A stretch of 64,000 nt of DNA from Georgenia satyanarayanai (lineage in GTDB: Bacteria > Actinomycetota > Actinomycetes > Actinomycetales > Actinomycetaceae), in assembly GCF_023715365.1 (NCBI RefSeq), contig NZ_JAMBNZ010000004.1, positions 124,001 to 188,000 of the forward strand, written 5' to 3'. The number at the start of each line of letters is the position of its first letter. The stretch's first letter is position 1. A program made the translations under genes and the position numbers. The notes beneath the pieces were generated by a model. The model had not been told where the DNA came from, ran no database searches, and worked only from the letters and a program-made list of their open reading frames with translations. Of the stretch, positions 24,112-34,635 are shown one piece after another.

Positions 24112-25685
24112 GGCGCGGTCTCCTCACTCATGTCGTCCGCCGCGGACATCGCGGTGCGGTGCTGGGCGGCCTGGGACAGCGCCTCCTCGTAGGGGACGCC
24201 GGCCATCATGAGGCCGAGGACGTCGCGGTCGGTGTCACCGGGGACGACGCCGACCACCCGCCCGCGGTACATGACGGCGATGCGGTCGGCCAGGGCCATG
24301 ACCTCGTCGAGCTCGGTCGAGACGATGAGCACCGGGGTGCCCTTGTCCCGCTCGGCGACGATCTCCTTGTGGATGAACTCGATCGACCCGACGTCCACGC
24401 CGCGGGTGGGCTGGGAGGCGACGAGCAGGCGCAGCGGGCGGGACATCTCGCGCGCGATGACGACCTTCTGCTGGTTACCGCCGGACAGCGTGGAGATGGG
24501 GTCGTGCACCGAGGTGAGGCGCACGTCGAACTGCTCGGCGCGCCTGTGGGCGTTGTCCTCGACGACAGCGGGCTTGAGACTGCCGAAGGCGGCGAAGGGC
24601 GCGGTGTCGTACAGGTCGAGGATGAAGTTCTCGGCCACGGTGAAGCCGGCGATGACCCCGCCCGTGGAGCGGTCCTCGGGGACGAAGCCGATGCCGGCGC
24701 GCAGCCGCTGCTTGACGGAGGCGTCGACGAGCTCCTTGCCGTCCAGGACGATCGAGCCGGAGACCGGCTCGACGAGTCCGAGGATCGTCTCGGTGAGCTC
24801 GGTCTGGCCGTTGCCCTGGACACCGGCGACGACGACGATCTCCCCGTGCCGCACGGTGAGGTCGAGCCGGTCGACGGCGACCTGCCCCTTACCGTCGAGC
24901 ACCGACAGGTCGGTGACGACGAAGGACTCCTCCCCCGGTGCGGCGTGGTCCTTGTCGACGGCCATGCTCACCGAGCGCCCGACCATGAGGGAGGCGAGCT
25001 CGGTCTCCGAGCTCGCGGGGCTCGCCTCGCCGACGACCGTGCCGCGGCGGATGACGGTGATGGAGTCGGCGATCGCCCGGACCTCGCGCAGCTTGTGCGT
25101 GATGAAGACGATCGAGGTGCCCTCGGCCTTGAGCTGGCGCATGATCGCGATGAGCTCGTCGGTCTCCTGGGGCGTGAGCACCGCCGTCGGCTCGTCGAGG
25201 ATGAGCACCTTGGCCTCGCGGGAGAGGGCCTTGATGATCTCCACGCGCTGCTGCACGCCGACGGGCAGGTCCTCGATGACGGCGTCGGGGTCGACGTCGA
25301 AGCCGAAGCGGTCGGAGATCTCCTTGACTCGCTTGCGTGCCTCGCGCCGGCTGATGATGCCCAGGGGCCCGGTCGGCTCGTAGCCGAGGGCGACCGACTC
25401 GGCGACAGTGAAGACCGGGACGAGCATGAAGTGCTGGTGGACCATGCCGATGCCGGCGGCGACGGCGTCGCCGGGGCCGGAGAAGGTGACGGGCTCGTCG
25501 TCGAGGAGGATCTGCCCCTCGTCCGGGTCGTACAGGCCGTAGAGCACGTTCATCAGCGTGCTCTTGCCGGCCCCGTTCTCACCGAGCAGCGCGTGGATCT
25601 CCCCGGGCTCCACGACGAGGTCGATGTGGTCGTTGGCGACCAGGGGGCCGAAGCGCTTGGTGATGCCGCGAAGCTCGAGCTTCAC
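24108..25685 (-). CDS. Nucleoside ABC transporter ATPase with two ABC domains
   Basis: 525 residues, two fused ABC domains as in NupO/RbsA-type proteins. Domain 1 has GENGAGKST, an altered signature LPVGVQQRVEI and LILDEPTAVLTPQE. Domain 2 has a degenerate Walker A (VVAGVQGNGQTEL) and a good signature LSGGNQQKVVIAREM. Such asymmetry is usual in this family. The GTG start at 25685 has GGAG five bases upstream. A 14-bp hairpin separates it from the binding-protein gene, which should lower its expression relative to that gene. Confidence 0.92.
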   Translation of the reverse strand: MKLELRGITKRFGPLVANDHIDLVVEPGEIHALLGENGAGKSTLMNVLYGLYDPDEGQILLDDEPVTFSGPGDAVAAGIGMVHQHFMLVPVFTVAESVALGYEPTGPLGIISRREARKRVKEISDRFGFDVDPDAVIEDLPVGVQQRVEIIKALSREAKVLILDEPTAVLTPQETDELIAIMRQLKAEGTSIVFITHKLREVRAIADSITVIRRGTVVGEASPASSETELASLMVGRSVSMAVDKDHAAPGEESFVVTDLSVLDGKGQVAVDRLDLTVRHGEIVVVAGVQGNGQTELTETILGLVEPVSGSIVLDGKELVDASVKQRLRAGIGFVPEDRSTGGVIAGFTVAENFILDLYDTAPFAAFGSLKPAVVEDNAHRRAEQFDVRLTSVHDPISTLSGGNQQKVVIAREMSRPLRLLVASQPTRGVDVGSIEFIHKEIVAERDKGTPVLIVSTELDEVMALADRIAVMYRGRVVGVVPGDTDRDVLGLMMAGVPYEEALSQAAQHRTAMSAADDMSEETAP

Positions 25686-25759
25686 ATCCGCTCCATCGGT
25701 AGCGGGCCGCGGCGACGCGGCCGGAGGGGTGGACGCCGCGGCGTCCTGGCGGGCAGACG

Positions 25760-25790
25760 GTGACGGCCCGGCCACGGGCCGGGCCGTCAC
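25760..25790 (-). terminator. 14-bp GC hairpin between binding protein and ATPase genes
   Basis: Arms 25760-25773 and 25777-25790 pair perfectly around ACG, 14 bases after the stop of the lipoprotein gene. In this position such hairpins commonly let the binding protein be made in excess over the membrane components. Confidence 0.75.
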
Positions 25791-25803
25791 TGCGCGTGGT
25801 GGG

Positions 25804-26928
25804 TCAGGGAGCGTTGACGGTCTCGACGGCGAGCTCGCCCGAGACGATCTGCTCCTGGAGGGCCTCGACCTGGTCGAGGAGCTCCTGCGGGATGTCCGCG
25901 CTGCCGGTGGCAAGGCTGACACCGCCGTTGGCGAGGTCACCGATGTAGGGCTCGCCGGTGAAGCTGCCCTCGAGGCCGGACTTGATGGTCTCGAAGACGC
26001 CCGCCCCGATCTCCTTGACGACCGAGGCCAGGACGATGTCGGCGTAGTCGGTGGAGGCGGTCCAGTCGGAGTCGACACCGACGACCCACACGTTGCCGGC
26101 GCTCTCGGCGGCGGCGGCCGCACCCAGGCCGACGGGGCCGGCGACCGGCATGATGACGTCGGCGCCCTGGGCGATGAACTGCTCGGTCAGCGCCTGGCCC
26201 TGGCCCTGGTCCTCGAAGCCGCCGGAGAACGTGCCGTCCTGCGCCTCCTTGTCCCAGCCGAGAACCTGGACGTCGCCGTCGTTGTCCTCGTTGAACTTCG
26301 CGACGCCGTCGACGAAGCCGTCCATGAAGATGTTGACGGACGGGATCGGCAGGCCACCGAAGGTCGCGACCGTGCCGGTCTCGCTCATGCCCGCGGCGAC
26401 GTAGCCCGCGAGGTAGGCGGCCTCGGCCGTGTTGAAGATGATGGGCGCGGCGTTGGGCAGCTCGACCGGCACCGGGGCGGCATCGGCGCCCTCACCCGGG
26501 TCGGAGAACGTCGCGTCGACGAGGCCGAAGTTGACGTCCGTGTTGGCCTCGGCGGCCGTCTGGATCGGGTCCTCGAGGAGGAAGCCGACACCGATGGTCA
26601 TGTCGCAGCCCTGCTGCACCATGGAGTCGACGTTCGGGCCGAAGTCGGCGTCCGACTGCGACTCGGCGTCGTTGAGCTGGATCCCGAGCTCCTCCTCGGC
26701 GCGCATGCCGCCCTCCATGGCCGACTGGTTGAAGGACTGGTCCTCCCAGCCGCCCTGGTCGGAGATGAGGCAGGCGAGGTAGTCGACCTCCTCGGCGGAC
26801 CCGGTGGTCGCCTCGGTGGTGGCCTCGCCGGCGGGCTCGGTGCTGTCGTCCTCCGGCGCGTCGCCGCACGCCGCGAGTGCCAGCGTGGCGACGGCCACGA
26901 GAGCGGTCGCGTAGATCGTCTTCTTCAC
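25804..26928 (-). CDS. BMP-family nucleoside-binding lipoprotein
   Basis: 374 residues. The signal peptide ends in a lipobox (TLALAACGDAP), so the mature protein is lipid-anchored outside the membrane. The acidic linker DDSTEPAGEATTEATTGSAE follows. The core (DQGGWEDQSFNQSAMEGGMR, TADVVMPVAG-like VIMPVAGPVG) is the PnrA/BMP fold that binds purine or other nucleosides. GTG start at 26928, with AGGAGA upstream. The neighbouring cdd, deoA and deoC support nucleosides as ligand. Confidence 0.92.
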   Translation of the reverse strand: MKKTIYATALVAVATLALAACGDAPEDDSTEPAGEATTEATTGSAEEVDYLACLISDQGGWEDQSFNQSAMEGGMRAEEELGIQLNDAESQSDADFGPNVDSMVQQGCDMTIGVGFLLEDPIQTAAEANTDVNFGLVDATFSDPGEGADAAPVPVELPNAAPIIFNTAEAAYLAGYVAAGMSETGTVATFGGLPIPSVNIFMDGFVDGVAKFNEDNDGDVQVLGWDKEAQDGTFSGGFEDQGQGQALTEQFIAQGADVIMPVAGPVGLGAAAAAESAGNVWVVGVDSDWTASTDYADIVLASVVKEIGAGVFETIKSGLEGSFTGEPYIGDLANGGVSLATGSADIPQELLDQVEALQEQIVSGELAVETVNAP

Positions 26929-27022
26929 GCTTGTCTCCTGGGGATGGTTGAGGCCGGGGTCGGCGGACGATGGAGGCGTCCACCGCGACCTATCGGCTGC
27001 GTACGGCCGACTGTAAGCCTCC

Positions 27023-27042
27023 GCGGCCGCGAGAGTGGCCGC
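27023..27042 (-). terminator. Short hairpin behind the M20 gene
   Basis: GCGGCC (27023-27028) and GGCCGC (27037-27042) form a 6-bp stem about 40 bases after the amidohydrolase stop. Confidence 0.35.
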
Positions 27043-27044
27043 AT

Positions 27045-27082
27045 GGTGAGATGTGTCTATGTTCTGTTACACAAACGTTGTT
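27045..27082 (-). promoter_or_regulatory. AT-rich control region before the nucleoside operon
   Basis: A sharply AT-rich pocket lies 120-150 bases before the lipoprotein start in otherwise GC-rich DNA. It contains GTTAACAACGTTTGTG on the minus strand, with outer GTTA/TAAC repeats around an AACGTT core, followed by ACATAGAC. A promoter with an overlapping regulator site is likely, but I cannot name the regulator. Confidence 0.35.
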
Positions 27083-28367
27083 AACGCGCGCGCACGGCCG
27101 CGGGCCCGCGGCCGGACAGGACGGGCGCGCCGCCCCGGGAGCCGGGCCGGGGCTGCGCCGCGACCCGCGGCTCGTAGCCGGCACGCTGCGCGGTGCGGGC
27201 CAGCACCCGCGCCCCGATGCTGATCGCGCGTTCGTCCACGACGAGGTCGCCCTGGTGGAGGTCGTGCGCCGCCCCGCCGGGCGCGCGGGTGCCCAGTCGC
27301 ACCATCGCCCCGGGCACGCGCGAGAGGTACCAGGCGAAGTCCTCCCCGCCCAGCGACTGCTCGGTGAGCACGACGGCGTCGTCGGCGACGACCTCCCGGG
27401 TGGCGCCGTCGAGCAGCCGCACGCACTGCTCGTCGTTGACGACGGGCGGCATGCCGCGCTGGTGCTTGAGCTCCACCTCGACCCCGAGCGGGGACAGGAG
27501 GTCCGCGACGACGTCGTCGACGAGCGTGCCGGCCCGCTCCCAGGTCTCGACGTCCAGCGAGCGCAGCGTCCCGGTGACGCTGCCGACCGAGGGGATGGTG
27601 TTCGGCGCCCGGCCCGCGTTGACCGCACCCCACGTGAGGTTGGCCCCGGAGCGGGGGTCCAGGCGCCGGTCGAGCACGGCGGGCAGCTGGGTGATGATGT
27701 GCCCCAGGGCATAGACGACGTCACCGGTGAGGTGCGGGCGTGAGGTGTGTCCGCCGGCGGACCGGACGGTCACGGTGACGTTGTCCGACGCCGCGGTGAT
27801 CGGGCCGATGCGTGAGCCGATCTTTCCGCAGGCGATCTTCGGCGCGCAGTGCAGGGCGTAGATCTGCTCGACACCGTCGAGGACGCCCTGGTCGAGGAGC
27901 TCCCTGGCGCCGCTCGGCTGGACCTCCTCGGCGGGCTGGAGGATGAGGCGCACACCGACGGGCAGCTGCCCCTCCTCCTCGAGGCGCGCGAGGATGAGGC
28001 CGGCCCCGAGGACGGCACTGGCGTGGACGTCGTGGCCGCAGGCGTGCGAGACGCCCTGGCGGCGGGAGCGGAAGGGCAGCCCGGTGGTCTCGGGCACGGG
28101 CAGCGCGTCGATGTCACCTCGCAGGGCGATCCGCCGTCGTCCCCGCTCGCGCGGGTCGGGGCCGATGTCGCAGACCAGCCCGCTGCCCTTGGTGCGGCGC
28201 GGGGACAGGCCCGCGGCGGTGAGCCGGTCGAACAGGAGGGTGGTCGTCTCCTGCTCCATCCAGCCCAGCTCGGGGTTGGCGTGGATCTGGCGCCGGATCG
28301 CGACCAGCTCCTGCTCCAGCTCGGCAGCGAGCTCGACGATGCGGTCAGCCTGGGGGACGTCCTTCAC
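27081..28367 (-). CDS. M20-family amidohydrolase
   Basis: 428 residues. The metal site is seen in HACGHDVHAS, PAEEVQPSGA (catalytic and bridging Glu), LRGDIDALPVPE and a late GGEDFAWYL. RRQIHANPELGWMEQETT is the start signature of the aminobenzoyl-glutamate/hippurate hydrolase branch. It probably deacylates an N-acyl amino acid or peptide; the substrate is unknown. GTG 28367 lies seven bases after TAGGGT with no ribosome binding site, so it is probably leaderless. The last 35 residues are a Pro/Gly/Arg tail. Confidence 0.85.
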   Translation of the reverse strand: MKDVPQADRIVELAAELEQELVAIRRQIHANPELGWMEQETTTLLFDRLTAAGLSPRRTKGSGLVCDIGPDPRERGRRRIALRGDIDALPVPETTGLPFRSRRQGVSHACGHDVHASAVLGAGLILARLEEEGQLPVGVRLILQPAEEVQPSGARELLDQGVLDGVEQIYALHCAPKIACGKIGSRIGPITAASDNVTVTVRSAGGHTSRPHLTGDVVYALGHIITQLPAVLDRRLDPRSGANLTWGAVNAGRAPNTIPSVGSVTGTLRSLDVETWERAGTLVDDVVADLLSPLGVEVELKHQRGMPPVVNDEQCVRLLDGATREVVADDAVVLTEQSLGGEDFAWYLSRVPGAMVRLGTRAPGGAAHDLHQGDLVVDERAISIGARVLARTAQRAGYEPRVAAQPRPGSRGGAPVLSGRGPAAVRAR

Positions 28368-28374
28368 CTCAGCG

Positions 28375-28380
28375 ACCCTA
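28375..28380 (-). promoter_or_regulatory. -10 element, leaderless (M20 amidohydrolase)
   Basis: On the minus strand TAGGGT, seven bases (CGCTGAG), then GTG at 28367. Confidence 0.45.
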
Positions 28381-28387
28381 GCGCGCC

Positions 28388-29482
28388 TCAGCGGAGCGCG
28401 TCGGGCAGGACGTCGACGACCTCCTTGAGCCGCTGGGCCTGGGCGGTCGTCGTCACGAGCAGCGCGTCGGGCGTGTCGACGACGACGGCGCCCGGGACTC
28501 CGAGCACCGCGACCAGCCGGCCGGTGGCCGGGACGAGGACGGCGCCGGCGCTGTCGGCGGCGAGGGCGCGGCCCTCGCCCAGCGTCCGCACGCCGTCGGG
28601 GCCGGCGGGGAGCAGCGTCGCGAGCGAGCGCCAGTCCCCGACGTCGTCCCAGCCGAGCTCCGCGGGCACGACCGCCACCCCGCCGTCCGCGGCGACGGGC
28701 TCGGCGACGGCGTGGTCGATGGCGATGCGGGTGAGGCGCGGCCACTCGCGGGTGAGGACCTCGTCCCGGTCCGGCCCGTCCCAGGCGCGGGCGATGGCGA
28801 GGAGGCCGTCGTGCAGCGGGGGCTGGAGCCGGCGCAGGTGCTCGAGCAGCACCTCGGCGCGCACGACGAACATGCCCGCGTTCCACCGGTACCGCCCGGT
28901 GGCCAGGTACGCGGCGGCCGTCTCGGCGTCGGGCTTCTCGGCGAAGGAGGCGACGTGGAGCGCGGTGGGGGCACCCGCGACCCCGAGGGGCGCCCCGGAC
29001 TCGACGTAGCCGAAGGCGGTCGAGGGATGGTCGGCCTCCACCCCGATCGTCACGACGTACCCGGCGCGCGCCGCCGCGACGGCCTCGCGGACAGCGGCAG
29101 CGAAGGCCTCGGGCCGGCGCACGAGGTGGTCGGCGGCGAAGGAGCCGACGACGACGTCGCCGTGCCGCTCGCGCAGGAGCGCCGCCGCGAGCCCGATCGC
29201 GGCCATCGAGTCCCGGCCCGAGGGCTCGGCGAGGAGCGCGTGCCCGGCCAGGTCCGGGAGCTGCTCGCGCACCGCGGCCGCGTGCGCCTCACCCGTGACG
29301 ACCGTGACGCCGTCGGCCAGGGGCGCGAGCCGGTCCCAGGTGCCCTGGAGGAGCGTGCGCCCACTGCCGGTGAGGTCGAGGAGGAACTTGGGGTGCGCGC
29401 GGCGTGAGAGCGGCCACAGCCGGGTGCCGGCGCCGCCGGCGGGCACGACGGCGTGGAAGCCGGGAATCGGGTCAGAACTCAT
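28388..29482 (-). CDS. manC: Mannose-1-phosphate guanylyltransferase
   Basis: 364 residues. VVPAGGAGTRLWPLSRRAHP followed by KFLLDL is the nucleotidyltransferase signature with the GMP-type Lys motif, and FVVRAEVLLEHLRRLQP and AIDHAVAEP fit the GDP-mannose enzymes. It makes GDP-mannose from GTP and mannose 1-phosphate for glycolipid and glycan synthesis. It is single-domain, without the C-terminal isomerase of bifunctional ManC proteins. TAGGCT lies six bases before the ATG (leaderless). It diverges from sdhC. Confidence 0.9.
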   Translation of the reverse strand: MSSDPIPGFHAVVPAGGAGTRLWPLSRRAHPKFLLDLTGSGRTLLQGTWDRLAPLADGVTVVTGEAHAAAVREQLPDLAGHALLAEPSGRDSMAAIGLAAALLRERHGDVVVGSFAADHLVRRPEAFAAAVREAVAAARAGYVVTIGVEADHPSTAFGYVESGAPLGVAGAPTALHVASFAEKPDAETAAAYLATGRYRWNAGMFVVRAEVLLEHLRRLQPPLHDGLLAIARAWDGPDRDEVLTREWPRLTRIAIDHAVAEPVAADGGVAVVPAELGWDDVGDWRSLATLLPAGPDGVRTLGEGRALAADSAGAVLVPATGRLVAVLGVPGAVVVDTPDALLVTTTAQAQRLKEVVDVLPDALR

Positions 29483-29488
29483 GGCGGC

Positions 29489-29494
29489 AGCCTA
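29489..29494 (-). promoter_or_regulatory. -10 element, leaderless (manC)
   Basis: On the minus strand TAGGCT, GCCGCC, then ATG at 29482. Confidence 0.55.
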
Positions 29495-29573
29495 GACAGC
29501 GGGACCGTCCTCCCTGCCGGACACGTGTGCCCGTGTCCCGGGCCCATGGTCCCGAGAATGTCCACGACGTGGA

Positions 29574-29579
29574 TACCAT
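29574..29579 (+). promoter_or_regulatory. -10 element, leaderless (sdhCAB)
   Basis: TACCAT, six bases, then GTG at 29586. It drives the succinate dehydrogenase operon away from manC. Confidence 0.5.
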
Positions 29580-29585
29580 GCTCGT

Positions 29586-30278
29586 GTGTCCACCACTCAT
29601 ACTGCAGCGCGGCAGGTCAAGGGCCGCCGCACGTCGGTCGCCCTCAAGCTCGTCATGGCGGTCACCGGCGTCATCTTCCTGCTCTTCGTGCTGGCCCACA
29701 TGTACGGCAACCTCAAGGCGCTGTCCGGGCAGCAGGCCTTTGACGACTACGCCCACCACCTGCGGGTGCTCGGCGAGCCGATGCTGCCGGAGTCCGGCTT
29801 CCTGTGGGTCATGCGCCTGGGCCTCATCGTCAGCCTCGTGCTCCACGTGTGGTCCGCGACCGTGCTCACGCGGCGCAAGCGCGCGGCCCGCACGCAGAGG
29901 TACGTGATGAAGAAGTCGGTGTCCTCGAGCCTGTCCTCGCGGACGATGATGTGGGGCGGCCTGGCCCTGCTCCTGTTCATCGTCTTCCACATCCTGCAGT
30001 TCACGACCCTGACGATCGAGGTCGGCGGCTCCTTCGACAGCCCCTACGACCGCCTCGTCGCCGCCTTCGAGACGTGGTGGCTCGTCGCGATCTACGTCGT
30101 CGCGATGGTGGCCCTGGGCATGCACCTGCGCCACGGCATCTGGAGCGCCACGCAGACCCTCGGCTGGTCCAACCGCACGCGCCAGCCGATGATCAAGGCA
30201 GTAGCCCTGGCCGTCGCGATCCTCGTCGTCGTCGGCTTCCTCGTCCCGCCGCTCGCCATCGCCTTCGGGCTCGTCTAG
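29586..30278 (+). CDS. sdhC: Succinate dehydrogenase cytochrome b anchor
   Basis: 230 residues with five membrane helices, the single-anchor type B architecture that binds two hemes, so no sdhD is needed or seen. LKLVMAVTGVIFLLFVLAHM opens helix 1 and supplies a His ligand, and further helix histidines are in LVLHVWSA, FIVFHILQF and GMHLRHGIWS. It passes electrons between menaquinone and the SdhAB catalytic part. The GTG start follows a -10 hexamer by six bases. sdhA begins 22 bases later. Confidence 0.9.
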   Translation: MSTTHTAARQVKGRRTSVALKLVMAVTGVIFLLFVLAHMYGNLKALSGQQAFDDYAHHLRVLGEPMLPESGFLWVMRLGLIVSLVLHVWSATVLTRRKRAARTQRYVMKKSVSSSLSSRTMMWGGLALLLFIVFHILQFTTLTIEVGGSFDSPYDRLVAAFETWWLVAIYVVAMVALGMHLRHGIWSATQTLGWSNRTRQPMIKAVALAVAILVVVGFLVPPLAIAFGLV

Positions 30279-30299
30279 ACCCGCGGAGTAGTGCATCCC

Positions 30300-32269
<1,970 letters not shown>

Positions 32270-32273
<4 letters not shown>

Positions 32274-33013
32274 GAATCACCCTCAAGGTCTGGCGTCAGG
32301 CCAACGCCGCCACCCGCGGCCGGATGGTCGACTACCGGCTCGACGACGTCTCCGAGGACATGTCCTTCCTCGAGATGCTCGACGTCCTCAACGAGCAGCT
32401 CATCGGTCAGGGCGAGGAGCCGGTGGCCTTCGACCACGACTGCCGCGAGGGCATCTGCGGCATGTGCGGCCTCATGATCGACGGCATCGCGCACGGGCCG
32501 GAGGTCACCACGGTCTGCCAGCTCCACATGCGCTCCTTCAAGGACGGCGACACCATCACCGTCGAGCCGTGGCGCGCGGACCCCTTCCCGGTCATCAAGG
32601 ACCTCGTCGTCGACCGCTCGGCCTTTGACCGGATCATCCAGGCCGGCGGCTTCATCTCCGCCAACACCGGCGCGGCCCCGGACGCCCACGCGACCCCGGT
32701 GCCCAAGGCCGACGCCGACGCCGCCTTCGAGGCGGCCGCCTGCATCAGCTGCGGCGCCTGCGTCGCGGCCTGCCCCAACGGCTCCTCGATGCTCTTCACC
32801 GCCGCCAAGGTCACCCACCTCGGCAAGCTGCCCCAGGGTCAGCCGGAGCGGCTCGGGCGCGTGGTGTCGATGGTCGCCCAGCAGGACGCCGAGGGCTTCG
32901 GTGGTTGCACGAACATCGGTGAGTGCGCGGCCGTGTGCCCCAAGGGCATCCCGCTGGACACGATCAACCAGCTGAACTTCGACCTGCGGACGGCGCTGCG
33001 CAACGGCGTCTGA
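32270..33013 (+). CDS. sdhB: Succinate dehydrogenase iron-sulfur subunit
   Basis: 247 residues. [18 protein letters not shown] with a later VCQLHMR holds the [2Fe-2S] cluster, [20 protein letters not shown] starts the [4Fe-4S] site, and [20 protein letters not shown] completes the [4Fe-4S] and [3Fe-4S] ligands. It relays electrons from the flavin to the heme anchor. GTG 32270 overlaps the sdhA stop (GTGA). Confidence 0.95.
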
Positions 33014-33024
33014 GCCCAGCCCTC

Positions 33025-33072
33025 ACGACCGGCCACTCCGCGCGTCCTCAGGGGCAGCGGGTGGCCGTTCGT
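33025..33072. terminator. Imperfect hairpin between sdhB and the YihY gene
   Basis: Arms 33025-33036 and 33061-33072 pair at 11 of 12 positions around a 24-nt loop, between convergent stops at 33013 and 33077. Confidence 0.4.
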
Positions 33073-33076
33073 CGTA

Positions 33077-34363
33077 CTACCGGCGGCGGGTCTCGCCGCG
33101 AGCCCTACGGCGTCGCGCCGAGCGGTCGGCGTAAGCGTCCTTGGTCTCGTGGCGCCGGCCCAGGCGGCGGCGGTTCCACTCGCGTGCCCGGCCCACGAGG
33201 CCACCCCAGTACGCCTCCCGGGCGCGAGCCTCCACGGCCATCCGCTCGTTCCACTCGTCCTGCTCGTCCTGCGCGTGGCGCAGCGCGAGCACCTCCTCGC
33301 CCTCCTCCCCGAGCCGCTCGAGGTCGGCGACGAGGGTCTCCTCCCGGAGCTTCTCGGCGGCCTGCACCGTCCCCGTCGTCGCGTCGTAGTCCCAGGCGAG
33401 GGTGCCCGGCGCCGAGAGCGTGACGTAGTTGGGGTGCTCGTCGAAGTTCGTCGCGCCCGGCTCGTCCGGCTTGGGCGGGGCCGGCGGGTTGGCGGTCCAC
33501 GCCGCGATCATCAGCGTGACGCGAGCGAGGAGGTTGACCCACAGGAGCAGGGTGATGAGGGCGGCGGCCGTGGCGAGCAGCGGGTTGTCGGCGCCGCCGA
33601 CGAGGGTGGTCCCGAAGAGCCGGAGCACCGTGGAGGCCACCGCGCCGAGCAGCGCCCCGACGAGGAGGTCACGGCGCGGCACGTGCACCCCGGCGAGCAC
33701 CCGGAAGAGCAGGACGTACACCGCACCGTCGACGAGGAGGGCGACGAGGTAGCCGAGGACGCGCAGCGCCACGGACGCGAAGGTGCCCTCGATCCCCACG
33801 CTGTCGAGCAGCCACTGCCCGGCAGCGCCCGCGGCGATGCCCAGTGCCGCCGTCGTCACGACCGCGAGGGCGAGGATGAGGAAGCCGCCGAGGTCGCGCA
33901 CCCGGGTGAGGACGGGGCTCTCCTTGGGCGTGACGATGCCGAACATCATCCGGATCGAGCGCTTGAGCGCGCCCATGACGGAGATCGCCGTCCACAGCAG
34001 CACGCCGACGGCCGCGATGCTCGCGGGGTTGAGCGCCGTGCTGAGCACGAGGTCGTCGGGGTTGACCAGGCCCCCGTTGCTGCCCGTGTCGATGATGCCG
34101 GGCAGCGCGTCGTCCACGCTCTGCAGCACGGTCTCGCGCAGCTCGGCGTTGTTGCCGAGCACGGTCATGAAGATCGTGTAGCCGATCGTGAGCGCCGCGA
34201 AGATCGAGAACAGCGCCGAGTAGGTGATGCCGCCGGCGAGCAGGCCGCCGTTCGTCTTGGCGTACCGGGCCAGCCCGCGGCCGGGCCGGGAATGCTCCCA
34301 GCGCGACATGAGCGCGGTGACGCGCTCCCCCAGCGACGGGCGGTCCTCGGCAGCGGTGCTCAT
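33077..34363 (-). CDS. YihY/BrkB-family membrane protein
   Basis: 428 residues with six helices. The core starts at RYAKTNGGLLAGGITYSALF and includes GALKRSIRMMFG and a late INLLLWVNLLARVTLMIAAW-type helix (ITLLLWVNLLARVTLMIAAW), all usual for this family. The role is uncertain; the older name ribonuclease BN is wrong for it. A charged C-terminal tail of about 100 residues ends in Arg-rich sequence. ATG 34363 follows TAGGCT by eight bases without a ribosome binding site. Confidence 0.85.
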   Translation of the reverse strand: MSTAAEDRPSLGERVTALMSRWEHSRPGRGLARYAKTNGGLLAGGITYSALFSIFAALTIGYTIFMTVLGNNAELRETVLQSVDDALPGIIDTGSNGGLVNPDDLVLSTALNPASIAAVGVLLWTAISVMGALKRSIRMMFGIVTPKESPVLTRVRDLGGFLILALAVVTTAALGIAAGAAGQWLLDSVGIEGTFASVALRVLGYLVALLVDGAVYVLLFRVLAGVHVPRRDLLVGALLGAVASTVLRLFGTTLVGGADNPLLATAAALITLLLWVNLLARVTLMIAAWTANPPAPPKPDEPGATNFDEHPNYVTLSAPGTLAWDYDATTGTVQAAEKLREETLVADLERLGEEGEEVLALRHAQDEQDEWNERMAVEARAREAYWGGLVGRAREWNRRRLGRRHETKDAYADRSARRRRARGETRRR

Positions 34364-34568
34364 GGCCCGCAAGCCTAGGGACGAACCCCCCGCCCGGCAT
34401 CAGCAGACCCCGCGGACCCACCGCGCCGGCCCCGCGCGTCCAGGCTTCGCGCCCGCCTCGGGGCGCCCCTGCACGGGCTCCACTCCTCACCATGCGCCCG
34501 CTGAGGCACCGTGCTGCCCGTCGACGGGCGGCACGGTAACCTCCGTCGGGCGCACAGCGGGACGAGAG

Positions 34569-34604
34569 CATGTTCGTGCCGCCTCCGATGATCGGTCATG
34601 TTCG
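34569..34604 (+). promoter_or_regulatory. Direct repeats before the galactose operon
   Basis: CATGTTCG occurs at 34569-34576 and 34597-34604, 28 bases apart, in an AT-richer pocket upstream of the DeoR-type gene. CACACT then lies six bases before its ATG at 34636. The repeats are candidate autoregulatory operators; no binding site is known to me for this regulator. Confidence 0.35.
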
Positions 34605-34635
34605 ATTATGGGGAGTTTTCTGGCACACTGGGCGC

